Of a stretch of DNA of 33,260 nt, positions 24,760-31,798 are shown one piece after another. Below the pieces are notes generated by a model. The model ran no database searches. It was not told where the DNA came from and worked only from the letters and a program-made list of their open reading frames with translations. The stretch spans positions 1 through 33,260 of the forward strand of contig JAUXAB010000042.1 of assembly GCA_030615025.1 (NCBI GenBank), in the 5' to 3' direction. The position numbers and the translations under genes are program-made. The stretch comes from Phycisphaerae bacterium (lineage in GTDB: Bacteria > Planctomycetota > Phycisphaerae > Sedimentisphaerales > Anaerobacaceae). Position 1 is the first letter of the stretch; each line of letters opens with the position of its first letter.

Positions 24760-25251
24760 ATGAAGTCAAAAGTAAGACTTTTGATAGCATCTTTCTTTAT
24801 TCTCTTATTGTTTGTATGCGTCTATTCTTTTGATAAAACAGCAGAGGGTAAGTGGAGCAAAGCTTCAAACTGTCTGCAAGTGAGGTTGTCCTGTCCTCGT
24901 TACCGTTACAACATTGGCGAAACGATTAAGATTTATATTGTATTCAGAAATATCGGCGGAACCTCACAAACCATCAAGATGCCTTCCCTGTACGCAACAG
25001 TTAACATGTCGTGTAATAATAAAGACTTTGCTGATGCTATAGGAGCTTACCCAAGGGGAATAGAAAAATTAACACTTTCCCCCGGTCAAACATCGCCAAG
25101 CTATTTCCTAAATGCCTGTCGAACAGATTATGAAGGAGCAGGTGTATATGAATTCTCCGGTGGAATTGGCAACGATGAAGTTGGGTGGAAATTTGAACCT
25201 CTTAAAGTTACGATAGGTTCATATATTAGTTTTTTATTTTGGTGGCTTTAA
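24760..25251 (+). CDS. Putative secreted protein with an Ig-like beta domain
   Basis: From ATG 24760 (GAGG five bases upstream) 163 residues. A signal peptide (MKSKVRLLIASFFILLLFVCVYS by position 1-23) is followed by a beta-rich domain: LQVRLSC, YNIGETIKIYIVFRNIGGTSQTIKMPSL, LTLSPGQTSPSYFL, GVYEFSGGIG. This arrangement resembles BsuPI-like or other extracellular Ig-fold modules, but I cannot name the family. The stretch 24665-25310 is clearly richer in A and T than its neighbours and separates the MOSC gene from mogA, so it may be a late insertion without role in cofactor synthesis. Confidence 0.65.
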   Translation: MKSKVRLLIASFFILLLFVCVYSFDKTAEGKWSKASNCLQVRLSCPRYRYNIGETIKIYIVFRNIGGTSQTIKMPSLYATVNMSCNNKDFADAIGAYPRGIEKLTLSPGQTSPSYFLNACRTDYEGAGVYEFSGGIGNDEVGWKFEPLKVTIGSYISFLFWWL

Positions 25252-25311
25252 ATTCAAAACTGCACTTTCCAAATACAGTCGGGCTGGTTTGGCCTTACGT
25301 ATTACAGAAAA

Positions 25312-25788
25312 ATGATTAAAGTAGCCATATTGACAGTAAGTGATAGCAGCTCGAAGGGGGAAAGGGAAGACGTAAGCGGGCAAACTATCAAGAATATACT
25401 CGATGCCGATAAATTTGAGATTTGTGAGTACAAAATCGTGGCCGATGAACACCGAAGTATCAAAGAAGAGCTTTACTACTTTGCCGATGAGGTAACAGCC
25501 GACATTGTCCTCACCACCGGCGGTACCGGCCTTGGGCCCCGAGACGTTACGCCTGAAGCCACCGCTGCCGTATGTCAAAAAATGGTTCCCGGCTTAGCAG
25601 AAGCAATGCGGTCGGAGGGACTGAAAAAAACTAAAAACGCTATGCTTTCCAGAGGCGTTGCGGGTATCCGCGGAAATACGCTTATTATCAACCTGCCAGG
25701 CAGTCCAAAAGCGGTCAAGGAATCGCTGCAAATAATCCTGGACGTCCTCCCACACGCCGTGGACATGATGCGTGGGGGCGGTCACTGA
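25312..25788 (+). CDS. mogA: Molybdopterin adenylyltransferase MogA/MoaB
   Basis: Adenylylates molybdopterin before metal insertion by MoeA. 158 residues with ILTVSDSSSKGEREDVSG at the start, DIVLTTGGTGLGPRDVTPEAT (the MPT-binding TTGGTG motif) and LPGSPKAVKESLQIILDVLPHAV near the end. MogA and MoaB types are not safely separable by eye. It is the last gene of the cofactor block. A clear Shine-Dalgarno is not seen. Confidence 0.94.
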   Translation: MIKVAILTVSDSSSKGEREDVSGQTIKNILDADKFEICEYKIVADEHRSIKEELYYFADEVTADIVLTTGGTGLGPRDVTPEATAAVCQKMVPGLAEAMRSEGLKKTKNAMLSRGVAGIRGNTLIINLPGSPKAVKESLQIILDVLPHAVDMMRGGGH

Positions 25789-25862
25789 GGACAGTAACTG
25801 AAGGTTAGAAAACCATCCTCACATGCAATTATACGCAAAATCAGGCTCATTCGACCTGGGAC

Positions 25863-25891
25863 TTGACAAAAGCACCGCTTTCGGGTAGCCT
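25863..25891 (+). promoter_or_regulatory. Possible promoter before the pseudopilin gene
   Basis: TTGACA (25863-25868), 17-bp spacer, TAGCCT (25886-25891). The -35 is perfect and the -10 matches at 3 of 6 positions, so the site is only a candidate. It argues against using the TTG at 25863 as a start codon. Confidence 0.35.
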
Positions 25892-25952
25892 TTACAGCGT
25901 GAAAGTCAAACGCAGAACATCCGATACAAACACTTGCTGCTCTAAAGCTGCA

Positions 25953-26660
25953 ATGAGGCCGCTTCGGTTCGGCTTTACCCTTGTGGAGCTGCTCGTTGTT
26001 ATAGCCATCATTGCCCTTTTACTTTCCATAATTATGCCATCACTTGAGAAAGCCAGGTCAGCCGCGATGCGGGTCAAGTGTGCGCACAATCTAAAGCAAA
26101 TCAACCTGGCTATGCACATGTACGTGCAATCAAATGACGATGTGTATCCGTGTGCTCAAGACCCACAGCCAGAACCACCACCAGGCTATTGGCTGTGGAT
26201 GGGACGCTGGCGGTCCCTTGTCGAGCCTTATCTGAGCACCAATATCACAGAGGACAATCCTTCGGTTCTGCTTTGCCCTCAGGACATTACCTATAACACC
26301 GAGCATGAGAGCTTCAGTTACGCTTACTCTATGACCTTCTACCACAGCCCTGAGCAGATTGATGACATGAACAGTGTCGAAGATACGTTTATGTATGATC
26401 GTGTTCGGCCATCCATGCCGCAGCGAAGCTTAGATGTAGCCAGGCCGTCTGGAAAGATTCTCGTCGGCGAATGGTTCAGCAATCACTTACCCGAACCTAA
26501 TGACCAGGGATGGTGGTGCTGGCAGGGACGCAGGAACTATCTGTTTGCTGACGGACGGGTCAGTTATCTTGGAGTCGAGCAGATCCGCCCCGCCAGAGAC
26601 ATGCTTCCGGACGCGAACCTCACAATTCATGGCATCAAGGGCGTCGATTCGCCACCTTAA
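25953..26660 (+). CDS. Type II secretion/pilin-like pseudopilin (planctomycete type)
   Basis: Exported pseudopilin-like protein. From ATG 25953 the leader MRPLRFG is followed by the prepilin cleavage motif [21 protein letters not shown] with Glu at +5, a single N-terminal membrane helix, and [29 protein letters not shown], a segment abundant in Planctomycetota pseudopilins. The C-terminal part has [12 protein letters not shown], a variant of the H-x9-DG ending of this group. An earlier in-frame GTG (25899) or TTG (25863) would give a longer leader. It is not part of the cofactor operon by content; its partner secretion genes are elsewhere. Confidence 0.82.
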   Translation: MRPLRFGFTLVELLVVIAIIALLLSIIMPSLEKARSAAMRVKCAHNLKQINLAMHMYVQSNDDVYPCAQDPQPEPPPGYWLWMGRWRSLVEPYLSTNITEDNPSVLLCPQDITYNTEHESFSYAYSMTFYHSPEQIDDMNSVEDTFMYDRVRPSMPQRSLDVARPSGKILVGEWFSNHLPEPNDQGWWCWQGRRNYLFADGRVSYLGVEQIRPARDMLPDANLTIHGIKGVDSPP

Positions 26661-26796
26661 TGAAATCCCTTAGCCCATCTGCCATTGTGAACGGAGCGAA
26701 CGACCTCAAACCGCATCGTAAAATTATAAATTGAAATCGCCGTCAATCCAAAGCGGCCTCCGAGATACGAGATACGAATAGAAGGTACAAAACAAA

Positions 26797-27405
26797 ATGG
26801 CTCATGAAGGCCTTTGGCAGCAACTTGACAGGCTTGACCGCCAAAGAACCGCGCGAAGGGCAAAGTGTCAATACCTGACCGACCCGCAGCAATACGTTAT
26901 CACTCTGCTGAACACCGAATATGTAGTCAATCTTCCGGATAAACAGATCTTCTCTGTCCAATCAGGCCCACCACCGACACCCGCAGAGTTTCTCGAGCAG
27001 CTTTGTCTTCTTGCGTACTTGATAAACGCTCAAGACTTGCCGCTCGCCAACAAACTTGTTGGGCCAGAAAATTTGCCGAGTGGGCAATTTTTCTTCCGGG
27101 GCCTGCACAGTCTTCCGACCGAACGGTTGGAAGAGACGTTCGGAAAGTCGCCCGAACGGCTATACCAGCTTGCGGAGCAGTTTGACGCTAAACGATGCGA
27201 ATTTGGCGATGTTTCTATTGAGCTGAACATATTGCCCCGCATCCCGTTAACGATAGTGATTTGGCGAAGCGACGAGGAATTCGGCGCCCGAGCATCAATA
27301 CTATTCGACCAAACCGCAGCTTCTCATCTACCGTTGGATGCCTTGGCAGCGGCCGTAAATCTGACCGTGGAGGCATTAGTAAAGGCCGCTGCTGAAAGCA
27401 GTTAA
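26797..27405 (+). CDS. DUF3786 domain protein
   Basis: About 202 residues. The C-terminal half has the features I associate with DUF3786: FGDVSIELNILPRIPLTIVIWRSDEEFGARASILFDQTAASHLPLDALAAAVNLTVEAL. The N-terminal half carries a single Cys and a central Leu-rich segment EFLEQLCLLAYLINAQ. The family is of unknown function and often occurs in anaerobes with corrinoid and CO dehydrogenase genes; here cooC follows on the same strand. A role in C1 metabolism is inferred from context only. Repeat material (CGAGATACGAGATACGA) lies just upstream. Confidence 0.78.
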   Translation: MAHEGLWQQLDRLDRQRTARRAKCQYLTDPQQYVITLLNTEYVVNLPDKQIFSVQSGPPPTPAEFLEQLCLLAYLINAQDLPLANKLVGPENLPSGQFFFRGLHSLPTERLEETFGKSPERLYQLAEQFDAKRCEFGDVSIELNILPRIPLTIVIWRSDEEFGARASILFDQTAASHLPLDALAAAVNLTVEALVKAAAESS

Positions 27406-27756
27406 ATGCTTTCCTGGTCCGAAAAACCTTCCAAAAGTATGTATTACTTGTATCGCAGTCGCATCAAATCTCCAGCATCCAGCCAGAAGACCATGCGGAA
27501 TTACACTACAGCTTCTTGACATCCATCTTGAAAATAATATTAGCAGCTAAGCTTGACAGCCGGAAGAAGAAGTGTTAATTTGTGACTTTCGGAGGGCTCT
27601 GAGCTGTCCGTAATTAGGATGGCAGGGGGCGCACGGCCGAGATAACAGGCCGTTAGTATGTTCTCGATCTCCGAAATGAACAAAAAATAATTGGTTCCAG
27701 AAGTAGATTTAGTTTCAGTCGCTCTAAACTCCACATTTTTATAAATGTGGTACAAA
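27406..27756 (+). promoter_or_regulatory. Intergenic region with candidate promoter and start-proximal hairpin of cooC
   Basis: No gene seen in 351 bases. TTGACA (27553-27558), 17-bp spacer, TAATTT (27576-27581) is the best promoter candidate. A second TTGACA is at 27516-27521 with TATTAG 16 bp on. A perfect 8-bp stem CCACATTT-TTAT-AAATGTGG (27731-27750) ends six bases before the cooC ATG at 27757, where a ribosome site would be expected but none is visible. Confidence 0.4.
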
Positions 27757-28590
27757 ATGGGTCTAAAAATAGCAATTGGCGGCAAAGGGGGTGTAGGCAA
27801 GACCACAATCTGTGCGGTCTGGGCACAATTATTTGCTGAAGATGGATTTGACGTCCTCGCCATCGATGCCGACCCAAACACCAGCCTTGCCTCAGCTTTT
27901 GGCGTACGTTCCGAGCAAAGCCCGGAGCCACTTATCAAAATGAAACAGCTAATCGCCGAGCGTACCGGCACCGCAACAGACACGGTAGGAGCATACTTTA
28001 GGTTAAACCCTAAAGTCAGCGATTTACCACAAAAACACTGGGTTGAAGTCAATGGCGCGGGACCCCAAACGCAAAATGACGCGTTTGGGAACCCCGTGAA
28101 ATTGCTCGTTTTAGGAGCTATTACCCAGGCCGGGGAGGGTTGCGCCTGCCCGGAAGGCGCGTTTTTGAAGGCACTGCTTACACATACCATTGTGGGGCGG
28201 CAGGAGGTGGTTCTGGTTGATTTGGCTGCCGGCGTCGAGTTTATGGGCAGAGCAAGCGTTCAGGGCATTGATGCACTTGTAGTAGTGGTTGAACCCGGCG
28301 GCAGGAGCATTGAAACGGCTAATAATGTGGCTAAAATGGCCAGGGAATTAGGAATCCGAGGCGTTGGAGCGATTGCTAACAAAATTACGGAAACGACTCA
28401 AACGGACGTGATAAAATCCCAATTGAAAGATACAGTTCTGCTGGGAAGCCTTCGTTATAGCCGAGCAGTACAGGAAGCAGACCTCGAACATAAGCCGGTT
28501 TTTTGCGCCTGTGCGGAACTGGTTGATGCATTGAGAGATGCCAAGGGCAGGCTAAAGGACTTGAGCAGCGAAGGGGTTGTGTCTTCATAG
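27757..28590 (+). CDS. cooC: CO dehydrogenase maturation ATPase CooC
   Basis: ATP-driven nickel insertion factor for the C-cluster of carbon monoxide dehydrogenase, of the MinD/NifH family. From ATG 27757: deviant Walker A GGKGGVGKTT at 8-17, switch I DADPN at 38-42, the metal-binding CxC motif GCACPEG (Cys129, Cys131), switch II VLVDLAAGVEF and the VVVEPGGRSIETANNVAKM segment. Residues 101-113 look extra compared with the family and are encoded by a palindrome (28061-28095). No CO dehydrogenase gene is in the window; a polyferredoxin follows 41 bases later and DUF3786 precedes it. Confidence 0.9.
   Translation: MGLKIAIGGKGGVGKTTICAVWAQLFAEDGFDVLAIDADPNTSLASAFGVRSEQSPEPLIKMKQLIAERTGTATDTVGAYFRLNPKVSDLPQKHWVEVNGAGPQTQNDAFGNPVKLLVLGAITQAGEGCACPEGAFLKALLTHTIVGRQEVVLVDLAAGVEFMGRASVQGIDALVVVVEPGGRSIETANNVAKMARELGIRGVGAIANKITETTQTDVIKSQLKDTVLLGSLRYSRAVQEADLEHKPVFCACAELVDALRDAKGRLKDLSSEGVVSS
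28061..28095. repeat. Palindromic segment inside cooC
   Basis: Perfect 9-bp stem CCCAAACGC (28064-28072) and GCGTTTGGG (28081-28089) around an AAAATGAC loop, with further outer partial pairing (GACC and AACCCC). It codes in frame for the segment around residues 101-113 of CooC. It differs in sequence from the GCCCCGTTAG elements. Confidence 0.55.
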
Positions 28591-28631
28591 TATAGGAAAC
28601 TCAGTTGAGTCGAATTATCCCGGAGAACAAG

Positions 28632-29213
28632 ATGGATAGGGAAAATAAAGGCATAATGGTAGATATCGAAAAATGTTTGGCTTGCAAAAGCTGTGAAATA
28701 GCATGTGCAGTGGCGCATTCGAGGTCCAAAGTTCTTCAGGAGGCGGTGCAAGAGCTGCCGAAGCCGCAGCGTAGGGTTACGGTGCAGGCGGCAGGGGAAT
28801 TTGCAGTGCCCCTGCAGTGCAGGCACTGTGAGGATGCGCCGTGCATTGCGGTTTGCCCGACAGCAGCGATACATCGAGAGGAAGCTGATGGGCCTGTGTT
28901 GATTGAACAAGACAGGTGTATCGGCTGCAAGTATTGCCTTGTCGTTTGTCCGTTCGGAGTTATTGAGGTCTCCCGTGACGGCAAAGCTATGGTCAAGTGC
29001 GACCTTTGCATTGAGCGAGCCAAAGCGGGGCAAGAGCCGGCTTGCGTTGAGGCCTGTCCCACAGGAGCGCTGAAATTAGGTAGCGAAAAGGAATTGGCAG
29101 CCGGCAAGCGCCAGCGCGCGGCCCAGGAACTTGTCTTAGCAACTCAGAAAGATAAAAAGAAGGACCCCGCTTTGCGGGAACCCAAAGAAAAGCATAAAGA
29201 GAGTACTCGATGA
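28632..29213 (+). CDS. CooF/HydN-type ferredoxin with four [4Fe-4S] sites
   Basis: Electron carrier of about 193 residues. Cysteine groups in order: CLACKSCEIAC (first), CRHCEDAPCIAVCP, CIGCKYCLVVCP and CDLCIERAKAGQEPACVEACP, the pattern of HycB/HydN/CooF proteins that hold four cubane clusters. The charged tail after residue 155 is lysine-rich and unstructured-looking. GGAG lies seven bases before ATG 28632. The stop overlaps the next gene by four bases (ATGA). With cooC upstream and HydB/HydC-type genes downstream it may link CO dehydrogenase or formate dehydrogenase to the NAD-reducing module. Confidence 0.92.
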   Translation: MDRENKGIMVDIEKCLACKSCEIACAVAHSRSKVLQEAVQELPKPQRRVTVQAAGEFAVPLQCRHCEDAPCIAVCPTAAIHREEADGPVLIEQDRCIGCKYCLVVCPFGVIEVSRDGKAMVKCDLCIERAKAGQEPACVEACPTGALKLGSEKELAAGKRQRAAQELVLATQKDKKKDPALREPKEKHKESTR

Positions 29214-29482
29214 TTACCGTAACCGTATGTGTGGGCAGCTCGTGCCACATCAAGGGCGCCCGGGAGATGATAGCCCACTTCAACGACTTTCTGACCAAAG
29301 AGGGTCTCAAGGATATGGTCGAGTTGAAAGGCTCGTTCTGTATGGAGCGCTGCGGCGAGGGAATTAATTGGAAGATCAACGATGAGATTTTAAGCAGCTC
29401 CAGCGCTGAAGAGGGAGCCAAAATGTTCCGTAAGAAAGTTCGGGACGCTCTGAAAGAAAAGACGCCTGATGGGCCTGCTTAG
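29210..29482 (+). CDS. Thioredoxin-like [2Fe-2S] ferredoxin
   Basis: A 90-residue protein of the NuoE C-terminal-domain/HndB kind. Ligands are Cys7 and Cys12 in VCVGSSCHIKGAREM and two more in GSFCMERCGEG. It lacks the helical N-terminal part of NuoE. Such small ferredoxins accompany multisubunit NAD(P)-reducing hydrogenases. The ATGA overlap with the polyferredoxin gene shows tight coupling. Confidence 0.9.
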   Translation: MITVTVCVGSSCHIKGAREMIAHFNDFLTKEGLKDMVELKGSFCMERCGEGINWKINDEILSSSSAEEGAKMFRKKVRDALKEKTPDGPA

Positions 29483-29507
29483 GGTCCGGGCGACAGGAGA
29501 ATTTAGT

Positions 29508-30017
29508 ATGAAACTTCCCAAAAGCCAACTGGCCGCGCACACCAGCGCCATATTACAGCACACACCTAACGGAGTTCTTCTGGTGGACAAACAGACGCGC
29601 ATCCGTTTCGTCAATCCCTCCTTCCTAACTATGTTCCATTGTGCCGACGACGAGCTCCTGGGCCGGGCGGCTAAGGAATTCGTCCACTCTGACTGCTTCG
29701 AACGCGCCATCGCTGCGGGCGGGTCGCTGATGGTCAAAGAGAACATTCCTGAACACGAGGTCAGCTTCCGCGTTGGCATTTTTCCCATCGAGGGCGAAGA
29801 CCTCTACTGCGGCATCTTCATCGACATCTCGGAAGAGGAAAAGGCCAGAAAGGACTTACTCGACCTCAAGGCACAGACGCTGAAACGGGCGCAGGAAGTT
29901 ATCTCGCGGCAGATGCAGACGGCACAAGAAATAGCGAGACTCCTGGGTGAGACGACAGCGGAGACCAAGGTGCTTGTGATGAAACTTATGTCCCTCTATC
30001 AGGAAGAAGGTCAGTGA
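29508..30017 (+). CDS. PAS domain sensor protein
   Basis: About 169 residues from ATG 29508 (AGGAG eight bases upstream). A single PAS domain covers about 15-110: AILQHTPNGVLLVDKQTRIRFVNPSFLTMF, then LLGRAAKEFVHSDCF, then FPIEGEDLYCGIFIDISEEEKAR. It ends in a helical region (112-165) suited to dimerisation or output. No kinase, HTH or cyclase domain is present. It is coupled by TGATG to the phosphatase gene, which makes the phosphatase the likely output partner. Ligand or cofactor (flavin, heme, Fe-S) cannot be told; a Cys occurs at 58 and another at about 101. Confidence 0.87.
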   Translation: MKLPKSQLAAHTSAILQHTPNGVLLVDKQTRIRFVNPSFLTMFHCADDELLGRAAKEFVHSDCFERAIAAGGSLMVKENIPEHEVSFRVGIFPIEGEDLYCGIFIDISEEEKARKDLLDLKAQTLKRAQEVISRQMQTAQEIARLLGETTAETKVLVMKLMSLYQEEGQ

Positions 30018-31171
30018 TGAGGTTTTTTTACGAGTGGGGCACCAAACAGCTCGAAAAACACGGCGAAGAACTCTGCGGCGACAACATAGCTATTTCCCGT
30101 CATGCCGGTTCCGTCATGCTCGCGCTTTCTGACGGATTGGGAAGCGGGGTCAAAGCTAATATTCTATCCATCCTGACGACGCGGATCGTTATGCACCTGA
30201 TGGAAAATGAGCTGCCCCTGAGCGAAGTGGTGGAGACGTTGAGTAAGACTTTGCCGGTATGCGAGGTCCGAAAGCTGGCCTATAGCACCTTTGCCATCGG
30301 AAAATTCTTCTCCGAGGGACGGGCGCGAGTAGTGGAGTTCGACACGCCGCCGGTTATTCTGCTGCGGCATCGAAAATCCGTCCCCGTGCCATACGAGGAA
30401 CGAGAAATTGAAGGCAAGACCATTCGTGAATCGGAACTGAAACTGAAAACCGGGGATTGGGTCGTCTTTGTCTCCGATGGTGTGGTTAACGCCGGGATAG
30501 GGGGGCTTTATCCTCTCGGATGGGGCCTGGACCAGATTTCGCGGTTCCTTGAGGAGCACTGTCACCCGGACGTTTCCGCCCAGGAGCTCGCCGATAAGCT
30601 TACGCAGTCCGTCTGGGACCTGTATTGTGGCAAGCCCGGGGACGATGTGAGTGTGGCCGTTATAAAGGTTCGACACAAGCTTACTGCCACCGTGTTTACG
30701 GGCCCCCCGGTCGATAAGAGTGCCGACAAAGCAGTGGTCGCCAGCTTTACACAACGTTCCGGATTTCTTGCGGTTTGCGGTGGAACCACGGCAAAAATTG
30801 TCGCCCGTCATCTTGGCGGCAAGTCATTGGAAGTCGATCTGGGTACGATGAAGCCGGATGTGCCCCCGTTGGCCCGGATAGAAGGTGTTGACCTGGCGAC
30901 CGAGGGGATTCTGACCCTTACGCGGGTCAATGACTTGCTGCATTCGGGTGCCAATAAGGACACCGTAAAGTTTGATACAGACGGGGCCTCGGCATTAGTC
31001 CGCTTATGTCTGGATGTCGACAACATCCATTTCATGGTGGGCATGGGTGTGAACCCGGCCCACCAAAATCCAGACCTACCCGGGCAACTGGCCATGAAGC
31101 TGGCTGTGGTGCGTGAGATTGCGGAGGAACTGCGGAAAAGGGGCAAGGAGGTAAGTATCGAGACCATTTAG
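30017..31171 (+). CDS. SpoIIE/PP2C-type serine phosphatase with extra C-terminal domain
   Basis: 384 residues from ATG 30017 (AGAAGG upstream, TGATG overlap with the PAS gene). The N-terminal 215 residues are a PP2C/SpoIIE phosphatase: GDNIAISRHAGSVMLALSDGLGSGVKAN with the metal Asp, STFAIGKF, GDWVVFVSDGVVNA and PGDDVSVAVIKV. The remaining 165 residues form a separate domain (GPPVDKSADKAVVASF, FLAVCGGTTAKIVARHLG, EGILTLTRVNDLL, IHFMVGMGVNPAHQNP) with no function I know. Such phosphatases are known beside HydABC-type hydrogenase genes. No anti-sigma or STAS partner is visible, so the target is open. Confidence 0.9.
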   Translation: MRFFYEWGTKQLEKHGEELCGDNIAISRHAGSVMLALSDGLGSGVKANILSILTTRIVMHLMENELPLSEVVETLSKTLPVCEVRKLAYSTFAIGKFFSEGRARVVEFDTPPVILLRHRKSVPVPYEEREIEGKTIRESELKLKTGDWVVFVSDGVVNAGIGGLYPLGWGLDQISRFLEEHCHPDVSAQELADKLTQSVWDLYCGKPGDDVSVAVIKVRHKLTATVFTGPPVDKSADKAVVASFTQRSGFLAVCGGTTAKIVARHLGGKSLEVDLGTMKPDVPPLARIEGVDLATEGILTLTRVNDLLHSGANKDTVKFDTDGASALVRLCLDVDNIHFMVGMGVNPAHQNPDLPGQLAMKLAVVREIAEELRKRGKEVSIETI

Positions 31172-31221
31172 CACAGGGGCCGGATAACCCTTAAAGCTTG
31201 AGCAGGCAGGCAAATTATGCA

Positions 31222-31250
31222 TTGACAATAGATTTGTCTTGCCATACAGT
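31222..31250 (+). promoter_or_regulatory. Promoter ahead of the NuoE/NuoF genes
   Basis: TTGACA (31222-31227), 17-bp spacer, TACAGT (31245-31250). It lies in the only sizeable gap of the redox operon. An 8-bp inverted repeat CGGATAAC (31181-31188) and GTTATCCG (31249-31256) brackets it, the right half overlapping the -10. It suggests that the NuoEF part can be transcribed separately. Confidence 0.6.
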
Positions 31251-31294
31251 TATCCGTTTATTTTTGATAACCAGCCTGTGAGGTAATAGCGAAC

Positions 31295-31798
31295 ATGACC
31301 GAAGAGAATAAGCTCATAGAACAGATAATCGACCGCTACGATGGAGACGTTGGGATGCTCATACCGATGCTGCAGGACCTTCAGGCCGAATGTGGGTATC
31401 TGCCGGCAGAGCACGTGCGCTGTCTGAGCAAGCGGCTTGGAGTTCCGCTGAGCCGTCTTTACGCCGTGGTGACGTTCTATTCATCGTTCCGTCTTGCGCC
31501 AAAGGGCGCCCATGAGGTAACGCTTTGCCTGGGTACGGTTTGCTATCTCAAAGGTGCAGGGAGCATTTCTGAGGCCATCATCCGGGAATTCCGGGTTGAG
31601 CCGGGCGGTACGACCCGCGACCGCCTATTCAGCTTTAACGCCGTCAACTGTGTAGGCGCCTGTGCCCTTGCGCCGGTGATGGTTGTGGACGGGAAATACC
31701 ACGACGGCGTTACCTCAGAATCTGCACTTGAAATTCTGCACGGCCTTCGTCCGGCCGAAGAACCTGCAGAGACCGGCACAAAGGAGGCTGTAACGTGA
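31295..31798 (+). CDS. nuoE: NuoE/HydC-type [2Fe-2S] subunit
   Basis: Peripheral electron-transfer subunit of a NADH-linked complex. 167 residues: helical N-terminal domain ([41 protein letters not shown]) and thioredoxin-like [2Fe-2S] domain with ligands in CLGTVC and [23 protein letters not shown] precedes the ATG. Its TGA overlaps the GTG start of the NuoF gene. In electron-bifurcating hydrogenases this subunit is called HydC; in complex I, NuoE. The neighbouring ferredoxin and PAS/phosphatase genes, and the lack of other nuo genes, favour the HydC type. Confidence 0.95.
   Translation: MTEENKLIEQIIDRYDGDVGMLIPMLQDLQAECGYLPAEHVRCLSKRLGVPLSRLYAVVTFYSSFRLAPKGAHEVTLCLGTVCYLKGAGSISEAIIREFRVEPGGTTRDRLFSFNAVNCVGACALAPVMVVDGKYHDGVTSESALEILHGLRPAEEPAETGTKEAVT

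Noticed and set aside
27540..28190. Minus-strand frame opposite cooC
   Set aside because: Antisense shadow of a clearly recognisable CooC.
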